From NCBI GenBank assembly GCA_024663395.1, contig JANFAH010000054.1, forward strand, positions 124,001 through 188,000: DNA of 64,000 nt. Reading direction: 5' to 3'. The stretch is from Pisolithus tinctorius (Eukaryota > Basidiomycota > Agaricomycetes > Boletales > Pisolithaceae). The notes beneath the pieces are model-generated. The model was not told the DNA's origin. It worked only from the letters and a program-made list of their open reading frames with translations, and searched no databases. Below, in pieces: positions 9,721-23,788 of the stretch. Position numbers and translations under genes: made by a program. Position 1 is the stretch's first letter; the number at the start of each line of letters is the position of its first letter.

Positions 9721-9851
9721 TGTGGCTGAGAGGGAGTTCAAGCTCCAAATCAGCACATTCTCTTTCTAGATATCTCAATGTCTGAGTTTTCTAAGTCCCA
9801 AATTATCATACAAGTGCTTTGAAGCATAGTATACATGTGGTAGTGTAAAAA

Positions 9852-11439
9852 ATGGAACAAGTGATAGATCAGGTTGTCCACCCATCCATCAAGATGCCAA
9901 GGGTATCCCTCCATGTAGAAATACTGGAACTTCTCAACATTGTGGTGATCACTGCTACCCAAATGCAAAATGAAGAGATTAGAGCACAACCATTTGATGA
10001 GATGGATTCAGAGCTCACCAGTTGGATGGATACATCATCTAACTCTTCCCCTAGCCCACTGAGCCCAATGATCATTTCCCCCCTCTCCCTGGAATTGCCA
10101 ATCCTTTCAGCCCTGGGATCCATGTCAGTTGACTCAGAATCAGCATCTACCAGCTCTATTTCCACAATGGATATGATTGCCACACCTTATACAAACTTGC
10201 TGAGTGCAATCCAAGCCCTACATGACAAGGTTGAGGCCACCAGGGTACTTGAATGCCCAGCAGAACCAATGCTGAGAGCACCTCAGCTGCACCTTCTGGA
10301 ACACTTTGCAGAACATTGCCCAGACCTCTTTCATAAAAAGTTGTGCATTAATCCAGAGATATTCGATGATATCCTTGATCAGATCAGTCACCACCCTGTC
10401 TTCCATAACCAATCAAATAACAAGCAGTTACTGGTGTCTATCCAACTCACAATCTTCCTCTTTTGCGTGGGTCATTATGGCAATGCTTGCTCCCCTGAAG
10501 ATATTGGGCAATGGGCTGGTGTCAGTGTTGGGACAGTGGTGAACTGTATGCACTGCATCATGGCTGCAATTCTTGATCAGCATGATAGATTCATCTACAT
10601 CCTGCATGGACATTCATGGAGTCATGGACTTGCCATGCATGGAGAAATGGGGTGTTCATGGCTGATGAAACTTCAGTAAACTTTCACACACAGCCAGGAA
10701 TGTTTGGAGATGCATTTTATGATTGGAAATTGTGTTTTTCACTAAATTGCCAGGTAGGTTCAAATGCCAGATTGGGAACGAACACCCACTTGAAATGCAA
10801 AGGCTGTAATCATGACACATAACCTCAGCATAGTGGATTATGCCTTGGGGCAACCTGGTAGCATGCACAATGCATTTGCCTTCTGAGGAACAAGAATGTA
10901 CCAGGATCCCATGAACTTCATCCCCCCACATCACTGGATTTGGGCAGACTCTGCCTATCCAATGGAGAAGTGGTGTGTCATGCCTTTCAAGAAGCCAAGG
11001 GGAGGTAGCCTGACACATAGACAGAATATATACAATCTATATTTATCAAAGGTGCACACCTGCAGGCCAGTTGTGCAGAAATACTGTTCTCAGTGTTTCA
11101 AAGGTGCAAGTAAGGGTGGAACATGCATTTGCAGCCCTCAAAGGCTGCTTTCAGTCATTGCAAGAGCTTTGGCTCAAGGTGAATAAGGACAGCAACTTAC
11201 ATGTTACCATGTATTGGATCATCTGCTGCATGATCCTACACAACATGGTCATTCACTTTGAGAGTGAATGGAGGGATATGCTTGGCGAAGGAATGATGTG
11301 CTGGGTGATAAGGGAAGGTGAGGAGTTGGATGGTGGTGGGGATGAGGATGTAGGTGAGGAACAATGGGGGACACCAGGGCAGCAACATCGCCTCATGCCA
11401 ATGGAAAGGCTGTTCAAGCAACATGGGATTTGCATGTAG
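9852..11439 (+). pseudogene. Harbinger DDE transposase (DDE_Tnp_4 type), degraded
   Basis: The N-terminal half includes a helix-turn-helix region with QWAGVSVGTVVNC (about 10507-10546). The catalytic part follows: ADETS (first Asp, about 10660), IWADSAYP (second Asp, about 10940) and RVEHAFAALKG (Glu, about 11116), so all three DDE residues remain. Two introns explain frame changes: 10754-10802 and 11052-11103, both GT-AG and frame-restoring. Two defects remain: a frame break with apparent loss of about ten residues near 10600-10625, and an in-frame TGA at 10884-10886. The family cuts and pastes DNA with a SANT partner. An unrecognised intron near 10600 cannot be excluded, but the TGA stands. 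Confidence 0.85.
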
Positions 11440-11614
11440 ACTACACCACATGTGCATGTACGAAGCACTTTGAATCACAGGAAAGATGTCCATTTTATTC
11501 CACATGCACACATACATTGTACTAGTAAGTACATAGGTTATAGTTGTGGAAAATAGAAAAACAAAGGGGATTGGGGAGAAGAGTGATACAGCACATATGA
11601 GGTTGATTGGGTAT

Positions 11615-13365
11615 TCAGGCATCTGCAACAAGATCATCAAAGGCAGTGGAAGGCAAGGTGGGATAAAGAGATGGCACAGTGGTGGTGGAGGATGAGGCAC
11701 CATTGAAAACTTGGGACTTGGGGTCTGAGGACAAGGTTGGTTGAGCTTGGAGCATTGCCAGTTGGACTCTGAGATGGAGATTCTCCCCTTCCTCCTTGAG
11801 GTATTGTATGTCTAACTTTTTTCTCTCCATGAAACACTTGTGGATCTTCTGAGCCTCCCTGTGCTCCTTCTCACCCTCTGCTTCCAAATGAGCTATCTCC
11901 TTGTCATGCATATAAGCCTGGGTCTTGACCACTTTGCATTCAGTCTTGAGTGCAGCTAACTGGCACTGCTGATCCAAGGAATTTCCATTTAACTCACCAA
12001 GCCACTCATTGAAATCTGCCTTGAGCTGAGTAAGCATGTTTTTCCCCTTCATTTGAGAGGTCTCAGAGCTTGTCACCTGGTGCCAGCTAGCACCATCACT
12101 GACAGCAGAGGTCATTGTAGATGTAGAGATAACAGAGGGGGGGGATCTGGCATATGGAGACATCCAGAATGCTGAACAGTTGTCCCATGACAGTGTTCAA
12201 TGGCCAGGCTTGTTGAATGGCAATATTGTATGGGTAGAACCAACAGGCTAAGGTTCCCATTAGTAACATGAGTGAGGAGTTTTATAGCAACTCACATGGT
12301 GGGTATCATTCACTGCACCATCATTGAACATTAGTTCAGAATTAACTGACATGAACTGAGGGCATTCCCCAGGCCCCCTTCCCTTGCATACCTCCCCCTC
12401 TTCATCCTCATCCTCCCCCTGCTCCATCCCACCCATAGAAAAGTCATTGATACTTGTGCCCTCACCTGTGAAAGGTCCAGAAGTACCCTGAGGGTTGATT
12501 AGCATAAAACTCCTGAAAGGTTTGACTTCCAGATTGCCCCCTGCCATTGTATTGTACTGGTTGGTTGGTTGTTGGACTTGCATATCAGTGACTGTAGGAG
12601 TCACAGTTGTGGTTGCAGTAGAGCCACTAGGAGTTGCAGTCACAGTAGTGCCACCCTGATTCACAATGGAAAGAAAGTCACCTGTCCAGTTTGTGCCAGG
12701 AGCTGGATTGAATAATCTTGCATCATAAGTAGGGTTCCTGTGCCACATGCAATTGCATTCCTCCCAGAATGGGAACTCTGCAACAACTTCCTCTAAAATC
12801 ATGTGTGAGATCAGCCACATGGTGTACAGAGGAGGACCATGGTACATACCCAGAAGGTTGGAATAAGCTGGATTGTTAGGATTGATGCCTTCACTGGTGG
12901 ACTTAAACCTTGATGCTTGTTGCCAATATTTGGCCTTCAAGCTGTAACAAGGATTTCAATTAATCTCTTGGAACAATGTAATAAGACATACCTTGCCAGG
13001 CAGCTACCAACTGCTGAAGCAAACCTCTCAGTCTGGGTTGCATAAACTGCCCCATATACAAGATCTTTGGAGAAGATCACTTGAGCAATAACAGCATTAA
13101 TCTCTTTTTTGCAACAGGCATGGGGCCTTGCATTCCCCAGGGCACTCTGATCTCTCCTCTTGTTGAATAGGATGGCACAATCTGCAGGATTTTCCCATAG
13201 CCAAGTCAGTAGCTCTCTGGTAAGGTGGGTATACCTCTCCCAGTAAATAGTTTTGCCCCCAGAAGCCCTTGGCTTGGGCTTGGATGATGCAGCATTGGGG
13301 GAGCATTGGGGGACAGACAGGGGGGGGGGATTTCTTGTACTAGCAACAGAGGGGGCCCTGGCCAT
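11615..13365 (-). CDS. Harbinger partner protein, SANT/Myb-like DNA-binding
   Basis: The start is the ATG at 13363-13365. After a Pro-Ser-rich N-terminus, residues about 40-110 contain the trihelix-like pattern of the fungal Harbinger partner (WERYTHLTRELLTWLWENP, then a Lys-rich helix). An intron at 12942-12991 (GT-AG, 50 bp) joins exon 2, which carries conserved Trp-rich text (FPFWEECNCMWHRNPTYDA) and an acidic, Gly-rich tail. A separate open stretch at 11615-12163, rich in Glu, Lys and Gln with coiled-coil character, is probably the last exon, but I could not fix the joining splice sites. The family helps the transposase enter the nucleus and bind DNA. The first two exons show no stop. Confidence 0.6.
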
Positions 13366-13475
13366 GATAGTTGCAGACTTGACCTGTAGGTGAGCAGAAC
13401 ATCAAAGGTTTGTGTGGAGGGGAGGCATGCTTTAAAACTCCACTTGAATTATCTACATGGTGAAAATCTTAGGAA

Positions 13476-13544
13476 AAGTTTAGTAGGGTTTAGTGAGCAA
13501 AATTTGCCAGCTTAGTTGTTGGCTTAGTGCACTTTGAATACCAT
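13476..13544. repeat. Right TIR of the Harbinger element
   Basis: This is the inverted partner of 9642-9720 and ends in GAATACCAT just before the TAA target duplication. Confidence 0.85.
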
Positions 13545-13547
13545 TAA

Positions 13548-14029
13548 TCATTCAAGCAGTCACAAGTGCTTATAATGGGATTTGCCATGTGGAGTGGATT
13601 TACAGGCAAATGCATGGATGTCGAAAAAAGTGTCTCATTTTTGGGCTGGAGTGACCTTGTAAACAAGGTGACACCTCCAAATATAGAGTTATGCATTACA
13701 GATATTACTCTGCATTCGGCTTTGGAATTATCTTTTTGCTCACTTATGTAAAATATTGAAATTTCTCATTATGTGTTATGTGTTCGGTTCCTGTACACGC
13801 CACAGCTCTGGTAGTGATAGTGCTCATGTCTTGATCGTGGAAAGGCTTGATACTGCCCACAGTGTGAAGGACGGAGGCTGTGAGATTCTTTCTGATATCA
13901 CGACCCCACTTTTGTCCTACCCCGCAGCGTATTGTTATGTATTGCACACCACCGCCCCAACAGTCATCACTACCTACATTATCCTCCACTCTAACCAGCC
14001 CCGCAATCTACACGTAGTCGCTCGATAAC
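13548..14029. other. Transition from transposon block to gene region
   Basis: No gene is seen. CG becomes frequent from about 13.6 kb onward, and from about 13.8 kb the sequence looks like a normal fungal promoter region. It must contain the promoter of the DUF4419 gene, which begins only about 480 bp from the transposon end. Confidence 0.6.
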
Positions 14030-15630
14030 ATGTTTCGTAAATCAAAGGATCGCCCACATCCGCCCCCGAAATCGTCCCTCCCGTCTCCTCCCGGGTTCCA
14101 ATACCAGTTGCCAGCTTCAGGAAGCAGGTTTACCGAGGACGAAGTCTCAGCTTTCTGGATCTCAGACTCCGGCAGTGAGGTCGCTTCTCAGGCTTCCTCC
14201 ATTGCGAGGTCGAAACCCCAAGCGACGACCAAATCGCCAAAGTCGCCACGAAAAACACTCGCCGCCCTACACCATTTACCGGAATTTGAGACGTCCAGTA
14301 TTCGTACATTATCGGTACGCCTCCCCTTGCCCTGGACACAGTTCGAACAGGTGATCATATACGTTCAAGCTAGCCATATCAACATCAGACGTCCGTGTCA
14401 TTTGTAACCTCGGCTTACGATGCCGACTCTTTTACCGAGGATGACAGACTGAACATCAAGTCTGGTGAAGACCCGTCTTTATTCCTGATGTCCAAGGTCG
14501 CTCCCGAGGAAAGCCGCAATTGCGTGCTGCTCTGGCAGACATCGCTTTCTCAGGATCGTAACGTGATTCGTGATACCATTCCACAGAAAAACGGTTTCGT
14601 CAAAACAGTTATGGAGGCGTTCAATAACCATCGTTGCCTTATCATTCGGCCGGATGACGTGTGGCTTGCTATCCTTCTACAATTCAGTGCTTTCGTGAAC
14701 GCCGGTCGAACTACGGACGAAAGCTTCGCGATCAACTTGGGAGATAATCCTCACTCTGCAGATCCCTCAATTATAGCAGAGCAGATGATGAGCCTGATGC
14801 ACAATAGAACATCGAGTTGGGAACTCCAGGAATGGGTTGCGTCCAGTTTCACCACGTCTACCACTGTTGACACGATTGCTTGTGTGGTGGCTGCTTTGGG
14901 AGCGGCAGAGTGGGATTGGAAGGAATATTCTCTCGCTCTCCAAGATATTAACCTCTGTGGCAGCGCAAGAGTGACGCTGGAAGGGACGAAGAGAGACTGG
15001 GAAAACATACTGATGCGGTTGGAGAAACTGAAGGATTATGGCATTCCAGCGATTGCCTGGTATCACCATCTGTTCCCTGTAATCAGCCGTTTCGTCGCAG
15101 CATATGATAACCCTAACAGTCCCGAAAATCTCGAGTTCTGGAACAGGGTTATCATTTACGACCACGCGGCCGACCCTCCGCTAATCAGTGGATGGATTAC
15201 TGCATTCTGTATATTCGGGGAGTACGGTCGCTGGCAGGGCAATCCCCTGAATGAGGAGCGGGCGCGTGATCATGAGCCTAGGAAGCTCCTCCGTCCGGCC
15301 AATCCACGCAATCTTACACCGTCGCAATTCGCATTTGTATACATGCACCGTGATCGCTACCCCCGCCTCATGCTAGACGGTTTCCCTTACCCTACTATCG
15401 ACATGCGCGTCGTTCCGTGTGCACGCGCACACCTTGAAGTCAAAATGATCGATAAGGAGGAGTATGTAAATGGTGAGTTGATCGCCGGTTCTATCGGGTC
15501 CCAGATCTGTTCTACCGAGAAGTCCGAATTATTCCGGAACGGCTTGAGAGACACAGTTCGACCGGTCACAGCTTGGTGGTTTTTCGAGAGGGGTCCCCAT
15601 AGGTGGCAGGGGGGAAACCCTGTAGCGTAG
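14030..15630 (+). CDS. DUF4419 family protein
   Basis: The model joins 14030-14314 and 14389-15630 (508 residues). The intron begins GTACGC and is in phase; a shorter 38-bp alternative starting at 14351 would also keep the frame. Residues 1-95 are Pro-Ser-rich and likely disordered. From about residue 100 the protein matches DUF4419, with the hallmark segment around QKNGFVKTVMEAFNNHRCLIIRPDDVWLAI and later PLISGWITAFCIFG and PYPTIDM. The biochemical role of DUF4419 is unknown. No signal peptide or membrane segment is seen. It is the first host gene beside the transposons and shows no damage. Confidence 0.88.
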
Positions 15631-15907
15631 TTATTTTCCTATATGCTTGGCGCTCATTCATATACATTTGGAATTCTACCCTTTCAGCTACTGCATACTT
15701 TATGCATACTACCTTGATGGGTATTTATAGTGCGATCGGGAAGACTCGTATGCGTAGGCTAACTTCCCAGTTTGATCTACGTTAGTCTATGACGCTCCTG
15801 AAGGAGTTGCAACTGCAGTCTTGTCCTAATATTTCTCCCACTGAACCAATTGTTGGTGCATTATAGTATACCACAGGCATCATCCTGCTACGTATAGTAC
15901 AAAGGTA

Positions 15908-18900
15908 TCACACAAAAAGATCTATCCTACCCAATTGTTCCGAAATCACAGCAACAGCTTTCCCCTCGAAGTCAAACACGTGTCCTCCAGGATATGCAAC
16001 CAGGTCCTGCGGCATCGTGTCATGGATTCCCAAAGCTTTTTCAAGATTCGTAGTAACTAGCTTGAGCGCGGTAGCAAGGTCGATACTTCCATTCGCCGAA
16101 AGGACAACCTAACACATATTCATGAGCCCGACTTCAAGACGCAATCGCTGAGGTAAAAGACGTACCCGCGAGGCTTCGAAACGTAAGTGCCGCGCCTCAA
16201 ACTCGTTAGTCAGGCCGACGCCAACATTGACACCTGCAGCCAACAACACGGATACCAGGGAATCAGCCGTCAACGGCGGCCCGGGTAAGCTATTTTAACG
16301 GGCGTTTGGGCGTGTTGCAACTTCCCGAGAATGAGGAGACGTACATCCTACGTTCGTCCCACGTATCGGGAAACGGCTTGGGCTGAGTGACAATCACGCT
16401 CACTCCAGCGGAGGCAATTTCATTGGCCAGGAGATGAGATTCTGATGCACCAGCAAAAGTCAGTCTGAGAGTCTTCGACGTACGGTTCTCGTATTCTGCT
16501 TTAAGACGAAGAAGTGTAGCCATAATATCCGCGTTGTTAACGTCCACTACGAGTGTTGATCGGCCCTACGGAGTGACGTAGTTAGGAAGACCAGCAGCAC
16601 AAACTAGGTGAAGAATACCCACATTCCGCACTCTTTCGAGCATCTCATCTCCACCTGTACCAAACAAAAGGTGGCGCAGCGCTGCAATCTGGGTACTCAC
16701 ACTCTGGGCACCATTCATGGTGATTGAAACGTGTAGCGCAACATCGCTTTTTATGGTGGCATTCTCAAGGAGGTGGTGCGCTCCGAGAGAGAATGCCGTC
16801 GATACACCCTGAACGAAATCTCCAGAGGGTGCAACGACGCTGGCGGTCACGCCTCCACGATAGGCCAGACTACGATGTTCCAAATCAGTAACCACGACGA
16901 AGCATATGCTCTTCGTGCTCACAGCATGTTACGGCCTTCAAATTGTAGGCCATCGATAGCGCGGATGAGGGTATCTCCGATAATAGCAGGGGGATCGCGG
17001 GCCAGTGGATTGTACACATGTCCATCGTTTGTGGACGGTTCCAAACGGATCTCGGTGAGACCTAAAGGCGAGCCGTATGATGTATACCCGGGTACTATCA
17101 CACCACCTTCCAGGTCAATGATTACTATTTCATCATTCAAAAATTCGGAACAAGTCATGCGTGTGCCAGCGCAAACAATCTTCCCGCTATGCGCCACAAC
17201 AACTTCAGGGTTCTGATGGATGGCGAGTTCGCCATTGGACCTGGTATAAACACCTCCGACATCAACAAAGACAGCGCGCTGCGCAGACTTCGGTGTGAGG
17301 GGTGGAAGTCCCTCATACTCGAACGCTTCCGCGGCTTCCTTATCGAACTTGGGTGTATCGGGACAGCGTTGCGCGAATGGTGGTTTGACTGATACGTGAG
17401 GTGTCTGGAACTGTCGAATTCCATCGATAAAGACTTGTAGAGGAGTGGCACCCAGACTAAGCGGATGAGAGTCCCATATGACAACATCTGAATTGCAATA
17501 TATATCGCAGCACCTCTTCTCAGGGAGTTCGAAACTTACCGGCATCGTAACCTTACGGAAGAATCCCTTTAGGGTGCATTTCAAAGTGGGACAGACCAAA
17601 GCTCACCTTCCTGAATACGGCCAAGCCGGTGGCCAAGGCCCATGGCGTTCGCGGGATTGACTGTTACGGATAAGAGTGCAACATTTTCTGGAAGTCCGTA
17701 ATAATGTGCCAGAGCAGCTTCGTGGAGTAAGTAACGGCTATTCACGACTGGATGATCCGACTAGGCAGAGCATCATTGGATGCAAGGGCGGAAAGTGATG
17801 ATGCCGAGCTTACCTTCATGACGACAGAAAGACCGTGGGATGTCAGAATACGGGGTGCAAACTCTGACCCCCGGTACGCTTCTCTCTTCTTTCTAAAAAA
17901 GAAAACTCTGAACGGTGTAGAAAACACCGAAATGAGAGACCCTACCTGAAGTTGGCCGCAAACAAGGCTATAGATGGTGCACCACCCTGTTTAGAACTTC
18001 CAGTGCAGGATCTCTACGGGGAAAGCTGATCACTTACCCACGTCTTTTTTAAAAGATCTGGGACGAGATAAGTTTCCCCTGCGTGGTGGAACGATGCTAC
18101 GGGAAAATGGAATTCATTCGTGAGCTGCAACGCCTTAGCACGCGCTGCAAACCGATCAGAAGCGCAGGTGACTGACCCGTACTATCATGTCTAAATCCAC
18201 GGCCTATGGTCTGCGTTAGCTGCTAGCTTCAATCTTGCCAGTCAATTGATACACACCTCGTAGCAGTGCACAGAGAGTTTGACCTTCCCTCGGAGGACAT
18301 CCACTAAAGCCTCCCACTGGAGATCCTCTGGGAAATCTCCGAGGCCAGACCATAAACCAGCCTCCACCTTGGAGCAGAATTTGTCTTGTGCGTCACGAAG
18401 CTTGCGCGCGGATTCGTATGCTAACCGGAACTCCCACCCGCTGTCCATGCGAGTCATGGAGTACGCGCTGGAGGGGTTCTCTCCTGGAGGCTGAATAAGG
18501 CCTTTCATGACAGTTTTCCTTCAGCTACCTTGACTTACCGCACGCGTGCCTTGCAAAACAAGCTTGTCAACGTTTTTAAAGAAATCGAAAAGAGATGAGC
18601 CTACTTCATGTGTCTCCAACGGGGTGGTAGATCGTGATCAAAATAAGTGCCGTTGAGTGTGAAAGGCGGTTCTACAAGCATGGCGGTGGGGGAACGCTCT
18701 TTGACTTGTCGTAATTTGATCACGAATCCTTGACCCCCTACGTAGCAATACTCAATATGAAGAATACACTCTTGGTATCGAACGTACCGATATCATTAGC
18801 ACTCCCAGGGAGAATCTGGGCGGTGGTCACCCCACCAGAACGCGCCAACTCGTAACCTTCATCGTGCGTGTTGAGGCCATCGAGGCTTCGTAACCAAGGA

Positions 18901-19487
18901 AGGATCGGCGCCTTGTAAGAGTTCGTGTCATCAGCACCTAATATTTAAGTAAGGTCTCCCCACACAGGTTGCATCTACAGAGACTAATTACCTGTGAGGT
19001 CTGGCGCAGAACCGACTCCGAGGTGTGAATGAAGATCGACAAGACCGGGTGTGACCCACGCCCCATGCGCATCTACCACCTCAAGCTGAAAGTTCTCCAA
19101 GAAGTGCAGAGGGAAGTTCCCGACCGCTCTGATCAAGCCCTTCTGTAAGAGTAAGTCACCCTGGACGATTTCCGTTCCATTCTGACCACCGGTCCATATC
19201 CGAGCGTTCTTTATGAGGGTTGGTTTCGTATCCGGGACGTAACGATCTGAATGGTCCCGGCTATGGAAGTTGCGAGGAGGTCCGGCGGGGGTTCTGGTGT
19301 ATCTGCACTGAGCAATAATACGCTCTCGTTTGGCTAAGATTTCTGGGTCCAACGGACGGTAATTGGCTAGTTGGAACGCGGCGCTTCCGGAATAGTAGTA
19401 GTACAGAGCAGCGCACAAGACGAGGAGGTAAATGCGAGACCACCGACGCGGACGACCATCAGCGGCTGGCCACTTGTAGATGGCCAT
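15908..19487 (-). CDS. Membrane-anchored amidohydrolase-superfamily protein
   Basis: The start is the ATG at 19487. Residues about 18-36 form one membrane segment (IYLLVLCAALYYYY), making a type II anchor. The lumenal or outer part has the metallo-hydrolase fold: LVDLHSHLGVG (HxH metal site, about residue 155), GGVTTAQILPGSAND, a conserved His in KLSVHCYE, SFHHAGETY and a second composite domain starting near AVFVDVGG. I count at least ten introns of about 50 bp and a product near 900 residues, normal for this fungal family, which resembles imidazolonepropionase and N-acetylglucosamine-6-phosphate deacetylase relatives. The substrate is unknown. Some internal splice sites (17.6-18.2 kb) are unresolved. 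The stop at 15908-15910 is convergent with the DUF4419 gene. Confidence 0.85.
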
Positions 19488-19906
19488 CTTGTTCGGGGGA
19501 GAGGCGAAGGCAGTGGGAGAGTCGACAGCTCCCGGCGCGAAGAATGAAATGGTTCAATATATTCGACCATGTGGGGTTCCATGCATCATGTCACCTAACT
19601 CCTCTGGTGTCAACACACACCGGTCAACAACTAGACAAGGTTCCAACAGTTCAGGATTAAGACGATGCATTAAGCTAGTACTACTAGTAGGTCGGGGAAC
19701 GACGTCCACGATGACAATAACTATAAGCGCACAAGTGGACCATCAAAGCTTCAACCTTAACTCAAGGCTACATGTGCCGGGCGAGCATGTACTTCGTCGT
19801 ACAATCCACCGGACATCCGTTAGAAGTGCGACCGGACAGCGTAAGTCGGGATTTTTGAACAGTTGCAGCTTGCTGGCCGCGCAAACACCTCGAGAAAACG
19901 CGACTC

Positions 19907-20367
19907 TTATGGTTTGGAGTTCTTCGGTACAGTGGGCTCGGTTGGTGGTACACCCCACTCCGGTAGCCCTGGCGGCCGAGCAATTCTCTTTTGCTCCCAG
20001 TCGTCGTTGCTTACAGCACTGAGTCTCTGGTAACGAAATGAGCCAACATTCAACGTTGTGCCAGAGCAGTACTTACAAAGTATTCCTCTCGGATGTCGAG
20101 TTTCTTCTTGGCCTTGCCGAGACCGAGCGCTTGTTCGTCGGAAATCTTCAGAGCACATCAAGAAGATAGAAGACGCGATGCATGGGGGAGTACCTGTTTG
20201 GTCTTCCGATCTTGTAGGTCGTACCTAGTTTGGGTAAATGCTTGCATGCCAAAGGAAGCACCAACGATGATGAGACAAAGCGGCGCTCCGAAGAGCAACG
20301 GGTATTTCTTGATCGTCCGCGCTAGTTTCGACGGGCTGACCGGGTTCGACTGGAATGCTGGCATCAA
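19907..20367 (-). CDS. COX16: Cytochrome c oxidase assembly protein COX16
   Basis: Exons in gene order: 20367-20194, 20145-20077, 20026-19907 (120 residues). One membrane helix (about residues 23-42, PLLFGAPLCLIIVGASFGMQ) follows a basic N-terminus, as in COX16 of other fungi. The conserved FTQTRYDLQDRK and the C-terminal YFRLSAVSNDDWEQKR motif are present. The family sits in the mitochondrial inner membrane and helps metallate and assemble COX1 and COX2. Two adjacent ATGs (20367 and 20364) can start it. It is divergent from adenylosuccinate synthase, with 171 bp between start codons. No targeting cleavage site is obvious, normal for the family. Confidence 0.93.
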
Positions 20368-20538
20368 GACAAGTGTCGTCGGCCCAAGTCGGTGTTACTA
20401 TGGCTGCCAAATGGAGTTGCCTTATCTAGCTGGGGTGTTCCGCATCCTTCAAAGATTGGTTTTTCATCCTTGCAGGCACTCCCACCATTGGTTCGAGGAG
20501 CCCAAGTTCAGTGAACGCCATCGGGGAAAGCGTCGGAG

Positions 20539-22214
<1,676 letters not shown>

Positions 22215-22387
22215 ATATAAATATGTAAATAGAATATGTATTTCTCTCACGCCACGGGCAGGCTTTCAATGTGTGGCTTTGTTTGTACGCGCATCCTCGT
22301 CACCCTCTGTCACGACCCGCCCGTCACTCGCCTCAGCTGGAGACGCCGTAACAGCGGTCACAACCCGGAGAAGAAGGCGGGAAACAA

Positions 22388-23526
22388 ATGAATGCGATGG
22401 ATTCTGTTGTGCACCACAATCCGTCCCAGAGCACCTTGACTACCGTGTCCTCATCCCGCAGGCGCTCACGGGAGAATGAGACACCTGCCCAGCGTCAAAA
22501 GAGGGAGAAAGCAGCCGAGAGGCAGCGTCGGAAGCGGGAGCGTGATCGTCAAGTCAATAGTCTTAATGCTGCCATGTCATATCCACACCCGCATGCAGAA
22601 CCTCAGCCTCCCCCACAACCACAACCAGACCCATCACCAACGCAACCCTTCGCCAGTCAGGAATTAACGCCAGAGGAAGTAGCGAAGAAGGAAAGAGTTA
22701 GGGCCGCCGCTAGGGAACGGCAACGGAAGCATCGGAGTCTGGTCAAGCAGCGGAAAATGAGGGAACTAGGCTTGGAGATGACAAGCGAGATGCTGCAGGG
22801 AATGGAGGAGGTCCAATTCCGGGTGAACGGCGAAAACCAGTTCCAGCAGGTCATGCCTCACGAAATCCCTCATCAACATCCCCTGAACCCACCAGACCCT
22901 TCTTTCACTCAACCACTTACAGGCGGACAGAACTTCGCATCGACCCTTCTCCTATCATTTTCATGCGCACCCCTATTAAAGCAGCACCTGTTGCGAACCC
23001 TCTCTATGACAAGCGAGGAATTGGCCTCCTTGGAACCAATCATTGCAGATGCTTTTGATCAGTGGGATCATCAGGTATGTCGGTGCTTGGAACCTGCCAA
23101 TTCCCTCTAACGTTACACTAGCGACGCATGCACTATGCACAGCAAGCTGCTGCGAAGGCGGCTGATGGTTCGATGCCTGGGCCTTCTGGGCCCCCGTTTC
23201 CTAACGTCGATATGAACGATCCATCTGCCAACGCATTCAACGATTCTTCTCAAGCCCATGCTAACGAGTTTCGGGCTCGGTTTCACAGACCACTAGTTGC
23301 TCCCTCCCCTTTCCGGAATTTCAGTGCTGGCGACTCTGCTACTGCCACCACTTCCACCCCTACTTCCACGCCGGGATCTGGGCCACCGTCAGACCCGATT
23401 GATCCCCATCTTACTGGTGTTGTCATTGCATCTGGTGACTCGCGACAAAAGGTCACGTTGGATACGGACTTTGGTCAAGCCAAAGGAGAGGCGGAGGGTG
23501 TCGTTGGTCGCCTCGAGCGATCGTAA
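22388..23526 (+). CDS. Basic-region protein of unknown function
   Basis: Exons 22388-23074 and 23122-23526 (363 residues). Two Arg/Lys-rich helices (about residues 34-55, QRQKREKAAERQRRKRERDR, and about 97-120, KKERVRAAARERQRKHRSLV) resemble basic DNA-binding regions, but no leucine zipper follows either one. They are separated by a His-Pro-Gln-rich linker. The C-terminal half is Pro-, Ser- and Thr-rich with likely disorder. I do not recognise a named family beyond conserved basidiomycete proteins of this style. Nuclear location is a reasonable inference from the basic helices. The single 47-bp intron is in phase. Confidence 0.7.
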
Positions 23527-23788
23527 CCAGTTCACCGGCCACCGCGGCATGCATTCGTTCATTTCTTCTCCTGAGATTCTTCACCCTACAACCATAGGCT
23601 AATGTGTTTCTTGCATGGCACGTCGTTGCTTGTATTGTACTCCTACGTCTGTAGTACACTGGACTAAGACACGTGTGTGGCTTGCTTCTCAAACGGTAGT
23701 AGTCAAATTCAAGCGGAGCTTATAACTCTGCGGCGCGGGATTGATGCCGCTTGCAGACTTTGTTGATGCAAACTTCATTCCAACGAAC

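Larger units (their letters stand above)
9642..13544. mobile_element. PIF/Harbinger DNA transposon, 3.9 kb
   Basis: Inverted terminal repeats of about 70-80 bp (9642-9720 and 13476-13544) begin TGGTATTCAAAG. The left one has an extra 9-bp tandem copy (CTAAGCTGA). The element is flanked by TAA on both sides (9639-9641 and 13545-13547), the 3-bp TWA target duplication of PIF/Harbinger elements. It has the two genes expected for the superfamily, a DDE transposase on + and a SANT/Myb-like partner on -, arranged convergently. CG dinucleotides are rare throughout. Confidence 0.9.

Noticed and set aside
19480..20022. Plus-strand open frame of 180 codons between the amidohydrolase and COX16
   Set aside because: It overlaps the amidohydrolase start and the COX16 last exon in antisense and shows no known motif or splice support.
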